Shown: positions 26,785 to 35,345, numbered from the stretch's first letter. The stretch: 64,000 bases of DNA from Caballeronia sp. dw_19 (GCF_018449515.1 NZ_JAAVUQ010000024.1:1-64000), one strand, 5' to 3'. Notes: generated from the sequence alone by a model not told the origin. Numbers and translations are program-made.

Positions 26785-26877
26785 TGTGATTGCCTTATCT
26801 GGAAATACGCTAGAATTCGGCCCGCCCACCGGTGGGTGGCAGGGCCTTGGCTAATTCACTGGCCTATACAGTGGAAA

Positions 26878-26915
26878 GGCGACGACGGGAATGCTCCAAC
26901 ATTCCCGCCGTCGCC
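26878..26915 (-). terminator. Hairpin terminator after the lysis cassette
   Basis: A 16-bp stem (one wobble) with a 6-nt loop, arms GGCGACGACGGGAATG and CATTCCCGCCGTCGCC, followed by TTTCC on the minus strand. It lies just past the Rz1 stop and before the methyltransferase. A perfect CCCACCGGTGGG palindrome sits about 45 bp further on. Confidence 0.7.
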
Positions 26916-26929
26916 CTGTCTTTTCTTCT

Positions 26930-27244
26930 CTACTTCGTCACACCGCCCGTCGCGCATGCGATCAGTTGTGCGGTCAAGACCCCCTCCCATTGCTTGCGCT
27001 GCAAGTGGTCCCGCCAGATCCGGTCGACGGTCGAGCCGTTCGGGCCGGCCAACAGATCCGCGTCGGACAAAAACGGAGGCGACGCCGGTACTGCATCGAT
27101 GCACGGCACCGGCACGGCTACATGTGTCTCGACCACCTTCGTGTGCGTGACCGCCGAGACAGGGTGCTCGACTGGCACGGACCCGCATCCGGGCACAAAA
27201 AGAAGGACGTTACAAAGTGTTGCGCAAACCATCAAGTGCCGCAT
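26930..27244 (-). CDS. Outer-membrane spanin lipoprotein (Rz1-like)
   Basis: 104 aa beginning MRHLMVCATLCNVLLFVPGC. The lipobox FVPGC with Cys20 follows a short signal peptide, as in o-spanins. The start lies inside the end of the Rz frame (27210-27632) in another register, the typical overlapping Rz/Rz1 layout. With Rz it fuses inner and outer membrane in the last step of lysis. It is longer than lambda Rz1 (60 aa), as in many Burkholderia phages. Confidence 0.8.
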   Translation of the reverse strand: MRHLMVCATLCNVLLFVPGCGSVPVEHPVSAVTHTKVVETHVAVPVPCIDAVPASPPFLSDADLLAGPNGSTVDRIWRDHLQRKQWEGVLTAQLIACATGGVTK

Positions 27245-27632
27245 CGCATGTCTCCGGTTGATTGGTCGGATGATCGATACGCTCGGTGAGCACATCGATT
27301 TGTTTCTGATAGCCGGCCGACTGCTGAACAGCCCTCGCTTTCGCCTCTCCCGCGGCCGCCTGCGCAGCACTGACCTGCGACGCGAAGAGGACGACCGACG
27401 CAGACGATTTGCCAGCCGCGTCGGTCATCACAGCCAGGTCCGCTTGCGAGGCGGCCAGCTGCGACTTGAGCACGCCGTTGCTCTCCGTTTTGGTGGCGAG
27501 CTGCCGCTCGGTATCGGTGTGCTCCGTTTGCAGCGCACGCAACTCGACGTAGAACCACACACTAAGCGCGGCAAATGCGATCGCGGCAATGCCGGCCGCG
27601 ATCGCCGCGAGGCGACCCGTTATTTCCGTCAT
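27210..27632 (-). CDS. Inner-membrane spanin (Rz-like)
   Basis: 140 aa (MTEITGRLAAIAAGIAAIAF). It has one N-terminal membrane segment (about 8-27) and a long heptad-rich periplasmic coiled coil (ALQTEHTDTERQLATKTESN onwards). The start codon overlaps the holin stop (ATGA) and the 3' end overlaps Rz1 by 35 bp. Size, topology and location mark it as the i-spanin. Confidence 0.82.
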   Translation of the reverse strand: MTEITGRLAAIAAGIAAIAFAALSVWFYVELRALQTEHTDTERQLATKTESNGVLKSQLAASQADLAVMTDAAGKSSASVVLFASQVSAAQAAAGEAKARAVQQSAGYQKQIDVLTERIDHPTNQPETCDAALDGLRNTL

Positions 27633-28027
27633 GCCCCCTCTCCTTGGATTTTTCGCACCCACGCGTCGAGCGCCTGGTCGAGCACGCGCTTACCGCCCCA
27701 GCTCGACAACGTAATCACGAGCGCGGTGAGCGGCGCTGGCCACTCGCGCCACATGCAAAAGAAAAACGCAGCCAGCCCCGCCACAACCGAAGCCGTGATG
27801 ACGCTACCGACCTCGACCGCGATCGAGCGCACCAGCGGGTCGCTGGATGCGAGACGCTGAAACGTGCTCGCGGTCCCGCCGATCAAGGCCAGCATCACCG
27901 CAAGTCCCAACGAGGCCACCGGAATGCTCTCCAGCTCGACCACGACCGCGTCGCTTGCCGACCGGCTCATCGCATACGCGGCGGCCGCCCAGAGCAGCGC
28001 CGTTACTCCCCACACCCAGACGATCAT
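27629..28027 (-). CDS. Phage holin-like membrane protein
   Basis: 132 aa with about three membrane segments (VWVWGVTALLWAAAAYAM, ASLGLAVMLALIGGTAS, GSVITASVVAGLAAFFFCMW) and a charged C-terminus LDQALDAWVRKIQ. The layout fits holins of the LydA-like/superfamily III type. Its ATGA start-stop overlap with both neighbours shows it belongs to the lysis cassette. It would time release of the cytoplasmic endolysin. Confidence 0.75.
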   Translation of the reverse strand: MIVWVWGVTALLWAAAAYAMSRSASDAVVVELESIPVASLGLAVMLALIGGTASTFQRLASSDPLVRSIAVEVGSVITASVVAGLAAFFFCMWREWPAPLTALVITLSSWGGKRVLDQALDAWVRKIQGEGA

Positions 28028-28428
28028 TCGGCGCACGTAACCCCCCGTTTTGCTCGCGCCTCTCGATAGCCCAGAACAAGCCCGAAAGACGCCATGCCGA
28101 TGTAAAAAATGAGCTGTGCAGCATTGACGAAATACGCACTCGCCGCGAAGAGCGGCGTGATGTATGCGCCGGCCGTGATCGCATACAGCCGGTGCCGTTG
28201 AGCTTTCGCCCAATGAAAGCCATACTTCTGCGGCAACCAGTCGTTGATCGCGACGTCGACCGCAATGACAGCCGCCAGCGCACCCGTACCACACGTCACG
28301 GCGTATCCCCAGAAACCATCGCGCACGAGCATCAGCGACGTTGCCGAGCACGGCGCAGCGAAGGATGACACCGCGATATAGACGGCCATGTACGCGTAGA
28401 TCAGTCGGACAAGAGCATCGTTTTTCAT
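28024..28428 (-). CDS. Second small membrane protein of the lysis cassette (antiholin or second holin)
   Basis: 134 aa with about four membrane segments (LIYAYMAVYIAVSSF, GALAAVIAVDVAIN, ITAGAYITPLFAASAYFV, LIFYIGMASFGLVLGYR). Overlaps the endolysin stop and the holin start by 4 bp each. Several P2-like and Burkholderia phages carry paired holin/antiholin genes in this place. Which of the two is the true holin cannot be told from sequence. Confidence 0.7.
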   Translation of the reverse strand: MKNDALVRLIYAYMAVYIAVSSFAAPCSATSLMLVRDGFWGYAVTCGTGALAAVIAVDVAINDWLPQKYGFHWAKAQRHRLYAITAGAYITPLFAASAYFVNAAQLIFYIGMASFGLVLGYREARAKRGVTCAE

Positions 28429-28985
28429 GCGGCCCTCCGCAGGTGATTCGCGCCGAGCAGGAACAACACGCGCTCGGCTTCACGGCGCTTCACGAGCCCC
28501 GCCAGTACCACACCGCCGGCCTTGTTCCACCGCGCGAATTCGGCGATCGCGCCTTCCGTGTCACCGGCGTTGAGCTTGCGCAATAGCGTCGACGTGTCGA
28601 AGTTGCCGCTGCCGATGTTGAACACCAGGTCGACGAGTGCGTCGTACTCTTCCTGAGTGAGCTCGACACGCACCAGACGCTTGACCGTTGCCTCCGCGCT
28701 CGCAACGTCCTGATGCAGCCACGCCACCGCCTGCTCGCGCGAGAGGGTCATGCCGTAGCGCATCTCGGGACCTGTATGGCCCCATCCACCCGTCCACGGC
28801 GCACCGGTCAGTGCGAGCAAGTTGGCCGCGATCGGCTGCCCGCGTAACGTCATCTGCCATAAACCACGGCGCTGCAATTCCTTCCCTAAAGGCGAGGCGG
28901 GATCCGGGTAGGAGAAGAGGTAAAGCGTCTCGGAGTCCTGCGTGAGCGAGAAGCCTTGCTCGGAATACTTGAGGTTTTCGTTCAA
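28425..28985 (-). CDS. Phage endolysin, GH24 lysozyme
   Basis: 186 aa. I choose the TTG at 28985 because GGAGG lies 6 nt upstream and the product then begins MNENLKYSEQGFSLTQDSE. The active Glu (DSETLYLFSYPD) and Asp align with T4 lysozyme Glu11/Asp20, and the Thr lies in GGWGHTG. Between Asp and Thr there is an insertion of about 30 residues not found in T4 lysozyme. It cleaves the glycan strands of peptidoglycan. No signal or SAR segment is present, so export depends on the holin. Confidence 0.88.
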   Translation of the reverse strand: MNENLKYSEQGFSLTQDSETLYLFSYPDPASPLGKELQRRGLWQMTLRGQPIAANLLALTGAPWTGGWGHTGPEMRYGMTLSREQAVAWLHQDVASAEATVKRLVRVELTQEEYDALVDLVFNIGSGNFDTSTLLRKLNAGDTEGAIAEFARWNKAGGVVLAGLVKRREAERVLFLLGANHLRRAA

Positions 28986-29004
28986 AAGCAGCCTCCATAA
29001 AAAA

Positions 29005-29060
29005 TGGCCGCGCCGATGAACGATCGGAGTGGCCATAAAAAAGCCACCTCTCAGGGCGGC
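29005..29060 (-). terminator. Two tandem intrinsic terminators before the lysis cassette
   Basis: Read on the minus strand, GCCGCC-CTGAGA-GGTGGC followed by six T (29037-29060) comes first. Then a second imperfect hairpin (TGGCC...GGCCA with CCGAT/ATCGG inside, 29005-29035) is also followed by a T run. Both lie between the tail genes and the endolysin, so unmodified transcripts should stop here. Confidence 0.75.
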
Positions 29061-29161
29061 CAGTGATCTAGGGAATACCCTCACTACGTGAGGACACTGT
29101 TCTTGCTTATGTCATTTAAGGAAGCCGACAAACGCTTCCTTTGATCACTCCGGGGTGCGAA

Positions 29162-29326
29162 ATGATTATCAAAGTGATCTTCATAATTGCCGTTATTCTC
29201 GGAATTTCTTTCTTGCTTGCGTTATATCGGCCAAGGAATAACGGTAATACCGAGGAAGATGATTGGGACGACGCTGAGTTTGTGCGGACATGGCGAGACT
29301 TGAACCATCGGCATGAGCGCGACTGA
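29162..29326 (+). CDS. Small single-span membrane protein on the opposite strand
   Basis: 54 aa, MIIKVIFIIAVILGISFLLALY then an acidic, hydrophilic tail (EEDDWDDAEF). Good membrane segment and a clean end, but only a weak ribosome site. It is transcribed against the late operon. Could be a superinfection or lysis-related accessory protein; function unknown. Confidence 0.5.
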   Translation: MIIKVIFIIAVILGISFLLALYRPRNNGNTEEDDWDDAEFVRTWRDLNHRHERD

Positions 29327-29344
29327 CCGTCCGGCACAACGTCT

Positions 29345-30397
29345 CTAATTACCGGCCGATGGAACAATTAGATTGATTTTCTTGGCCGGCTTTTTGCCGT
29401 GACCGACCTTCGCCTTGCCCTTGTTGCCCGCGTTGAGCTCGACCTCTGTTTCCCAACTGCGGCCCGAGTAGGTGTGCGTGACCGAATCGATCAGGAAATC
29501 GCCATCTGCCTCCTTTTTGAAGCCCTGAAGAGCGACCGTTTTTTCCGCCGAGAAGTCAGCACGCCCCTGCATCACCATCGTGCTCTTCGCGGTATGTTGA
29601 TTGAGCTTCTGCAGGCGGGCATTACCCGCTGCTTTGGCAGCTTCGGGGCTGGCGAATGCGTGCCGCTCGGTGTGGACCGCTGAGGCCCCGGCCGGCGCGT
29701 CCGGGTTCGGAATAACCAAGTCAATCTTCTTGCCGGTCTTGACGTCGTGCACCTTCGTCCGAACCGCAACGAAGTTCGCGCGATCTGGGAAGGTGATCGT
29801 GTAGTCGAGCAACTGGCTTGGCGTGAGCGTGATCGTTGCAAGCGGCAAGCCGCTCGCGCTCTTGCCTGCGCCACGCGCGGCGACGATCAACTTTCCCGCC
29901 TTGATCGTGGCCGTCGCCCCGTACTGCCGAGAAAGGCGCGTAATGAAATGCAGGTCACTCTCGCCAAACTGGTCGGCACGTGGCACCACTACGTCGATGC
30001 CACACGCCGGTGTCCACTTATTGCGCCGGGCTACGTCTCCGACGATGTCCGCCAGCTTGGCGTTCTCCCAACTGCCGTAGCGATGGGTTTTGGAAGTCGC
30101 GCGCAGGTTGGCGGGCCTACCTCGGATGATCACCGATGCGGGCGGTCCCTTGAGCGCGATTTCGTCAATGGCATATTCGCCGAGGAAGGCCAAGCCCTCA
30201 CCCTGCCAACCAAGCGATATCCGCAGCGTTGCGCCCTTCGGAGGAAACTGGATCTTCCCATCCCGGTCATCGAGTTCAATCTCGCAGGAGTCGGATTCAA
30301 GGCCCGGTTTGTCAACCGTGCGAATCCGCAAGATACGGTCTTGAATCGTCTTGGTGATGTCGTCGCCATTGGCGATCACTTGAAAAATTGCTTGCAT
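29345..30397 (-). CDS. P2 gpD-like baseplate hub protein (late control D)
   Basis: 350 aa from the ATG at 30397 (MQAIFQVIANGDDITKTIQD). Family blocks GDVARRNKWTP, FGESDLHFITRLSRQYGATA and ADGDFLIDSVTHTYSGRSWETEVEL are diagnostic of the phage late control D / gp27-like hub. It forms the central baseplate hub beneath the spike. Follows gpX by 4 bp. Confidence 0.93.
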   Translation of the reverse strand: MQAIFQVIANGDDITKTIQDRILRIRTVDKPGLESDSCEIELDDRDGKIQFPPKGATLRISLGWQGEGLAFLGEYAIDEIALKGPPASVIIRGRPANLRATSKTHRYGSWENAKLADIVGDVARRNKWTPACGIDVVVPRADQFGESDLHFITRLSRQYGATATIKAGKLIVAARGAGKSASGLPLATITLTPSQLLDYTITFPDRANFVAVRTKVHDVKTGKKIDLVIPNPDAPAGASAVHTERHAFASPEAAKAAGNARLQKLNQHTAKSTMVMQGRADFSAEKTVALQGFKKEADGDFLIDSVTHTYSGRSWETEVELNAGNKGKAKVGHGKKPAKKINLIVPSAGN

Positions 30398-30401
30398 CGA
30401 C

Positions 30402-30608
30402 CTAACTCCAAAGCTGCACGGATTCGTCGCGCGGTGCGGCGACGTCGGGCAGCGTAATAGCGATGCCCGACGCAAACGGCTGATCGTGCGCCGCGAGCCC
30501 CGGATTCGCCGAATAAACCGCCTCGACCATGCCGGGCAACGTCCCGTAATAGGCGTAACAGATCTCGTCCAGAATATCGCCGTCAGAGGTTCTTATAGTC
30601 TTCGCCAT
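30402..30608 (-). CDS. Tail protein X (LysM-like)
   Basis: 68 aa, GDILDEICYAYYGTLPGMVEAVYSANPGLA, the P2 gpX/LysM-like fold of about 70 residues. The start lies 26 bp inside the gpU gene, an overlap usual in this module. Probably attaches around the hub or tail tube. Confidence 0.9.
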   Translation of the reverse strand: MAKTIRTSDGDILDEICYAYYGTLPGMVEAVYSANPGLAAHDQPFASGIAITLPDVAAPRDESVQLWS

Positions 30609-31464
30609 AGCGGCCGAACTCCAGGCTGAAGGTTTGTTTGCGTGGTGCGCCATCCGACATCAGCGCCTCCTGTTCTTCATCGACGCCCTGCAGATACCAG
30701 CGGCCGAGCACCTCGCCGTATCCGGTCGTGAGCTGCAGCGGCACCATCTTGCCGCCGATTGATCGCAGCGCGTCGAGCTGTTTAGCGCCCGGCCCAAGGG
30801 CCGCAAAGACAACGCCCGACAGCGTGATGGTTTCGCCGCCCTGACTCACCGCCTGCAGCGCTTCCTGACGATTCAACCGCTCTTGCGAGGCGACCTTGTA
30901 TTTCGTCGTGCGCCGCAATTTGTCGAATGCAGCGGTCGAGAGGTTGAAGTGGAACGTATCGCCACTGTCCGAGCTCAGCGTCATCAGGTGCGGCGTCGAG
31001 GACGACGCGCCGCTAACCAATCCAGAGAACATCTGGCCCGAGCTCGTCGACTTCGCCAGCGCGGCCGGAGCCGGCGTATCTTTGATACCGGCCAGCGCAT
31101 TGAACTTGGATTTAACATCTCCGAGTGCCGTGTTCACCGAATCAGCCATCGACTTGACCAACGGATGGGTCGATGAGTTTGCCATCGACAAGACGCTGTT
31201 CATCGACGACTGCACGGCATTGAAGCTGCGGGTGGCCGCACCGATCTTAGGACTCAGATCACCCGCGACCAACAATGCACTACTCGCACCCGAGAGTAAC
31301 TCGCCGGCGTTTTGCAGATTCCCTGTCGCAAGTTTCTGCAGGACATCGACAGTGTTTTTACTCGCAGGTCGATTGCGCTCCTCGACCCGCACCATCTGCC
31401 GCACACGCTCCGTTCCGATACTCGACTGCGTGGCCGCCTGCGTGAGTTGTGTCATGAAATCCAC
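30583..31464 (-). CDS. P2 gpU-like tail protein with N-terminal extension
   Basis: 293 aa. The C-terminal half (about 155-290: TFHFNLSTAAFDKLRRTTKYK, LSGVVFAALGPGAKQLDALR, LGRWYLQGVDEEQEALM) is the gpU domain that completes the tail. P2 gpU is only about 160 aa. The N-terminal 150 residues are an extra Ser/Ala-rich helical region of unknown role. Confidence 0.9.
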   Translation of the reverse strand: MDFMTQLTQAATQSSIGTERVRQMVRVEERNRPASKNTVDVLQKLATGNLQNAGELLSGASSALLVAGDLSPKIGAATRSFNAVQSSMNSVLSMANSSTHPLVKSMADSVNTALGDVKSKFNALAGIKDTPAPAALAKSTSSGQMFSGLVSGASSSTPHLMTLSSDSGDTFHFNLSTAAFDKLRRTTKYKVASQERLNRQEALQAVSQGGETITLSGVVFAALGPGAKQLDALRSIGGKMVPLQLTTGYGEVLGRWYLQGVDEEQEALMSDGAPRKQTFSLEFGRYGEDYKNL

Positions 31465-31472
31465 GCTTCCCC

Positions 31473-34325
31473 CTAGTTGTGCGCCGAGTCAAACATCGAC
31501 GAGCGGTTATTTTTCGCGGCCTGATCGGCCATCATCCGTTGAAGCCGTGGCGAGACCTGATCAAGAAATCGGTCGGCAGCTTCGCGGCTTGGCTCGCCGT
31601 TCACCTGGACGTGGAACACCGGCGCGAAAGTGTTTGTCTGATCGATCTTCATGACCGGCTTGTCGGCACCAAGCGGCTTGACCGGTGCCGCCGATTTCGC
31701 CAGCGCACTAACCAACGCTGCCTGCGAAACCTCGCTGGTCTGCGTTACTGACGCGGCCGGATCTTTCAGCGCAGGCTTTTCTGCAAACACCCATTTCGAC
31801 ACGGCACCAAGCGCTTTCTCACCCGCGTACGCTCCCACAACGCCACCGGCGAGGCCACCGATCGCCACACCGATCGGGCCACCCAACGCACCGATTGCGG
31901 CTCCCACCTTGGCACCCAACACGCCACCAGCCAGACTGCCAGCTATCCCGCCAAAGCCTTTCGCCTTCTCCGCACGACCCTCATCGCTGGTAGCGACGCC
32001 ATATGCGTTCGTCGCCACCATACCGAGCTTAAGCACAGTGCCCGCCATCGCCAGCTTGCCGGCGTACGGCATAACCCGGCCGACCAGTCCACGAGCGGCC
32101 GTGCTTAGCCGCGCAAACCGTCCACCCTGCGTCGCTGCGTTCGCTGCACCATTTGCCGCGCTGTCGACAGCGCCGGCACCGGCTGTGCCCACTGCGGTCC
32201 GGGCCGCTAACCGTGCATTATTTGCTGCCCGCCCCGCAGCGGCCGCCCCACCAGCCGAACCGTTCGCTGCGCGTCCCGCTCCGGTCGTACTGCCTTGTGC
32301 AGCCCCACCCACCTCAGGCCTCGCCGGTATCCGTGCGTTGTTCGCGGCACGCCGCGCTGCGGCTAAACCGCCACCGGCAGCAGTTGCACCCGCAGTACCC
32401 GCCGCATTAGCTGCTGACCTTGCCGCCGTCCCTGCGCCGCTCGCTGCACGGCCCGCTGCCCTTGCGCCACCGCCACGAACACCACGAGCGCCCCGATCAG
32501 CGGCGGTCGCGCCAACAGCGCTGTCCAAGCCCCCGCTGCCGAAGTTCACAACGAACACCCGCTGAACGCCGCCGGCGACGGCACCACCCATCGCTTGCGC
32601 TACTCGGCTGACCACACCGCCGCCACCCGCGCCTGCAGTACCGCGCCGACCGACAAGGGCAACACCCCGCGCAACGTCGATCGCACCTCGGCCGATCTGG
32701 AAAAGTGACTTTGCACCGCGATAAGCGATAAAGGATGCCGCGACGCCTGCAACAGCGAGTGTCGCTTGCGGTGCTGAATCGGTGATCTTGGCAAGACCCT
32801 CGCCCGTCGCTTTTGCGGCCTGCCCCGCAAGATCGGTTACAGGGCGCAACGCGTCGCCGATGCTACGCATGGCGTCGTTCCACTGCTGCGTCACTTCGCT
32901 CCAGACCTGCTTCGACGCATCGCGACGATCCGCCAAGTCCTTCGCGATCTCGCCACTGGCCTGCGCCGAGTCCTTCTTAAGCTGCTGATACATATCCGCG
33001 TTCTGCAAATAAGCGGTCAAGGCCGCTTTAACCTGCATATCGTTGAAGAGATCACCCGTTTTCATGGTGTCCTCGAACGCCGCGATTTGCGTTTTACGCT
33101 TCGCCGGATCCGCCTCGCCGTTTATGCTCTGCGCGGCGTTAGCGAGCTGCTTTGCTTTCGCTGGATCGGTGCGCTCAATATACGCACGGGCCAGAACAAA
33201 GGAAGCCTCAAGGGTCGACCAACCCTTGTTGATGGCTTCCTGCATTTTTGCGTCATAGTCGACGCCGGCTTTCTTATAGTTCGCGGCTGTTTCATTGGAT
33301 CCGATCTTCGAAAACCAGTTTTTGAGGTTGTTCGCCGCTTCGTCTGCGTTGCCGGCCGTCTTCATTTGAACCTGCAGCATCGCGCCGAGCTGCGTGACCG
33401 AGTCCTCACCGGTGATCCCGATCTTCTGCATTTCCGCAAGCAGTACCGGAAACCATCGCGCCATGTCCGCCGACTCGAAAGAACCCGCCTTGCCGAGGAA
33501 CGCAATCGCTTCGAGCGCCTTGCTCATCGTGGCCAGATCCACAATCTTCGCGTTCTGCTGCAACGACTGAATCATCTTCGCCGTCTCGACGCTGGTCGCA
33601 CCCTGACCCACTGAGAACTTCGCCACGAGTGGCGCGAAGTCGAGCGCTCGATCCACGTCCATGCCACCCGCGACCATTTGATTGACGGCCTCGGCAAGCT
33701 CGTTACGGTTGATGCCGTTCGCCGTCGCATCGCGCCGGATTCGAATGCCCATCGAAGCCTCCTGCTCAGTACGAGCGATGCCCGCCTTGAGCGCGATGTC
33801 GCGGATGATCGCCTGATAGTTCGCCGAGATCGTCGCCGGCACCGCCACGGCTGCGCCGAATTTCACGGTATCGCCAACAGCGCCACGAAGCCCTTCACGG
33901 CCCGACGCGATGCGCTCTCGCCCGGCTGCCTGCAGATCCAACCCTCGCGCCGTACGCCCGAGCCGCTGGTAAGAACGATCAAGCCTGTCTACTTCGACAC
34001 CTGCCTCGCGTAGTGAGCGCAGGTTGGTGTCGATCTTCCGGCGAATCCCCTCTGCCGCATTGTCGCCCGCTGCGTGTAACCGGCGAAACTCATCCTGAAG
34101 CTTGACCGTGTCGCCGATGGTGCGTTGCCATAGGCGCGTGGTGTCAGCGGTCTTGCGTAGCCCGACAATGCGCGAGCTGGTCTCGGTGACCGCCTTGCCG
34201 AACGTCGCTGAAACAGCGCCGCCGATGACGATCCCGAGTGCAATGTCATTTGCCATCTCTTGCCCCAATAGTCCGACCGCGTTCGCGGCCGGTGCTTCGA
34301 TCCTCAGCATTGCAGCTGAGCGCAT
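31473..34325 (-). CDS. Tail tape measure protein
   Basis: 950 aa. It has a long helical N-terminal half, the phage TMP domain around residues 160-400 (GIRIRRDATANGINRNELAEAVNQMVAGG), and hydrophobic Gly/Ala-rich segments near 800-860 (GGIAGSLAGGVLGAKVGAAIGALGGP). Residues about 590-730 are an Ala/Gly/Arg-rich tract with repeats of the type RAANNARxxAR. It sets tail length and is ejected on infection. Its ATG overlaps the stop of the E' frame (TAATG), linking their translation. One dispersed 13-mer lies inside it at 32701. Confidence 0.93.
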   Translation of the reverse strand: MRSAAMLRIEAPAANAVGLLGQEMANDIALGIVIGGAVSATFGKAVTETSSRIVGLRKTADTTRLWQRTIGDTVKLQDEFRRLHAAGDNAAEGIRRKIDTNLRSLREAGVEVDRLDRSYQRLGRTARGLDLQAAGRERIASGREGLRGAVGDTVKFGAAVAVPATISANYQAIIRDIALKAGIARTEQEASMGIRIRRDATANGINRNELAEAVNQMVAGGMDVDRALDFAPLVAKFSVGQGATSVETAKMIQSLQQNAKIVDLATMSKALEAIAFLGKAGSFESADMARWFPVLLAEMQKIGITGEDSVTQLGAMLQVQMKTAGNADEAANNLKNWFSKIGSNETAANYKKAGVDYDAKMQEAINKGWSTLEASFVLARAYIERTDPAKAKQLANAAQSINGEADPAKRKTQIAAFEDTMKTGDLFNDMQVKAALTAYLQNADMYQQLKKDSAQASGEIAKDLADRRDASKQVWSEVTQQWNDAMRSIGDALRPVTDLAGQAAKATGEGLAKITDSAPQATLAVAGVAASFIAYRGAKSLFQIGRGAIDVARGVALVGRRGTAGAGGGGVVSRVAQAMGGAVAGGVQRVFVVNFGSGGLDSAVGATAADRGARGVRGGGARAAGRAASGAGTAARSAANAAGTAGATAAGGGLAAARRAANNARIPARPEVGGAAQGSTTGAGRAANGSAGGAAAAGRAANNARLAARTAVGTAGAGAVDSAANGAANAATQGGRFARLSTAARGLVGRVMPYAGKLAMAGTVLKLGMVATNAYGVATSDEGRAEKAKGFGGIAGSLAGGVLGAKVGAAIGALGGPIGVAIGGLAGGVVGAYAGEKALGAVSKWVFAEKPALKDPAASVTQTSEVSQAALVSALAKSAAPVKPLGADKPVMKIDQTNTFAPVFHVQVNGEPSREAADRFLDQVSPRLQRMMADQAAKNNRSSMFDSAHN
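32701..32713. repeat. Dispersed palindrome copy, AAAAGTGACTTTG (1 mismatch)
   Basis: Matches CAAAGTNACTTTG at 12 of 13 positions; within the tape measure gene. Confidence 0.55.
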
Positions 34326-34421
34326 TAGTCCGTCAGCCAGTAAATGACGTCCTCCATCGTCAGCTCGTCGATGTCAGTCGGCGACATCCGCAGTTCCATC
34401 AGCAGCCGCCGAAGGAGCTTT
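34325..34421 (-). CDS. E' extension of tail assembly chaperone (frameshift product)
   Basis: A frame without its own good start ends in KLLRRLLMELRMSPTDIDEL and then TMEDVIYWLTD. Its stop overlaps the tape measure start (TAATG). Relative to gpE it lies in the +1 (equivalently -2) frame. Two A5 runs (34441-34445 and 34419-34423 on the plus strand as T5) allow tRNA-Lys to slip. It is predicted to be made only as an E+E' fusion, like P2 E/E' and lambda G/GT. The slip direction is inferred from frame arithmetic. Confidence 0.6.
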
Positions 34422-34739
34422 TTGAGCGTTGCTGGATGCGTTTTTGATAGTGGGTCGAAAGCGAAAGTAGGCGTCTTGCAGACGGTTATAGTCGGCGAGA
34501 TCCATGTCCTCCAGGTCGTTCGGCGCGACCTCCGCCAGCGCCGCGAAAAGCGCGAGCTCCTGACCATCGTCATCACCCGGCGAGACCTTCGCCGCCGCGC
34601 GCATATCGCGGACCTTCGGCCGACGCAACGTCAGGCTATCGCGCGCAATCCCGTCAAACTTCGTGGGAAAGTCGAGCGGCACAGTGACGGTCATGACCGG
34701 CCTTCCGGCCGCGGTATCTTTTTGAAGCGGGGTATCCAT
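34374..34739 (-). CDS. Tail assembly chaperone gpE
   Basis: 121 aa from the ATG at 34739 (GAGG 7 nt upstream). The core IARDSLTLRRPKVRDMRAA and DLEDMDLADYNRLQDAYFRFRP is typical of phage tail assembly proteins of the gp41/gpE family, which bind the tape measure during tail assembly. It lies between tube and tape measure genes, the expected place. The upstream half of a presumed programmed frameshift. Confidence 0.85.
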   Translation of the reverse strand: MDTPLQKDTAAGRPVMTVTVPLDFPTKFDGIARDSLTLRRPKVRDMRAAAKVSPGDDDGQELALFAALAEVAPNDLEDMDLADYNRLQDAYFRFRPTIKNASSNAQKAPSAAADGTADVAD

Positions 34740-34788
34740 ACAGCACCTCAACGAAAAACGGCGAGCCCTCGGCCCACCGTCGTGTTTA

Positions 34789-34801
34789 GAAAGTTACTTT
34801 G
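34789..34801. repeat. Dispersed palindrome copy, GAAAGTTACTTTG (1 mismatch)
   Basis: Matches CAAAGTNACTTTG at 12 of 13 positions; in the 92-bp gap between tail tube and gpE. Confidence 0.65.
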
Positions 34802-34831
34802 CGACCGACGCTGCGCCGGATCGCACGCGAG

Positions 34832-35335
34832 CTACATGCCGATCGCCTTGCGAATATCGGCGAGCTGGTCGACGCCACTGATGATCCGGATCATCCCGAG
34901 AGGATCGATCTCATGAATCACCGCGCCGTCGATTTCGAACTTGTAATAGGTGAGCGAAACGGTAAATTTCGCATCGACCTTCTCGCCCGACTTCCAGTCG
35001 CCCGGATCCATCTCGGACAACATGCCGCGAAAGGTTGCGGCGGCCGACTTAACCTTGCCTTGCACATCGCGAAATGCACCGCGAAAAACGCCGTTAAATG
35101 CTGTGGCGTCGGCTAGGCCGAAGAACTTCAGCACATCGACGGACATCGTCGACATCTGGAATGCCGCTTCCATGGCCTCCATGCCGAGGTCGACCTTGAC
35201 CGGCGCGTCCATGCCGCCCGCGCGGTGATCGTCGGTTTTGATTTTCAGCTTGGGCAGCGTGCACTGCGTCGCCTGTCCGGCAAAGCCCTTGCCGTCCGTG
35301 TACACGTTGAAGTTATTAAGTGTTTCGGGGATCAC
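34832..35335 (-). CDS. Major tail tube protein (P2 FII-like)
   Basis: 167 aa, normal for the family (P2 FII 172 aa). MIPETLNNFNVYTDGKGFAG, PKLKIKTDDHRAGGMDAPV and KFTVSLTYYKFEIDGAVIHEIDP are strongly conserved. It polymerises inside the sheath to form the DNA channel. Confidence 0.96.
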   Translation of the reverse strand: MIPETLNNFNVYTDGKGFAGQATQCTLPKLKIKTDDHRAGGMDAPVKVDLGMEAMEAAFQMSTMSVDVLKFFGLADATAFNGVFRGAFRDVQGKVKSAAATFRGMLSEMDPGDWKSGEKVDAKFTVSLTYYKFEIDGAVIHEIDPLGMIRIISGVDQLADIRKAIGM

Positions 35336-35345
35336 GCATCACCTC

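Noticed and set aside
31651..32565. 304-aa Pro/Ala-rich plus-strand frame
   Set aside because: Complement of the Ala/Gly-rich tract in the tape measure gene.
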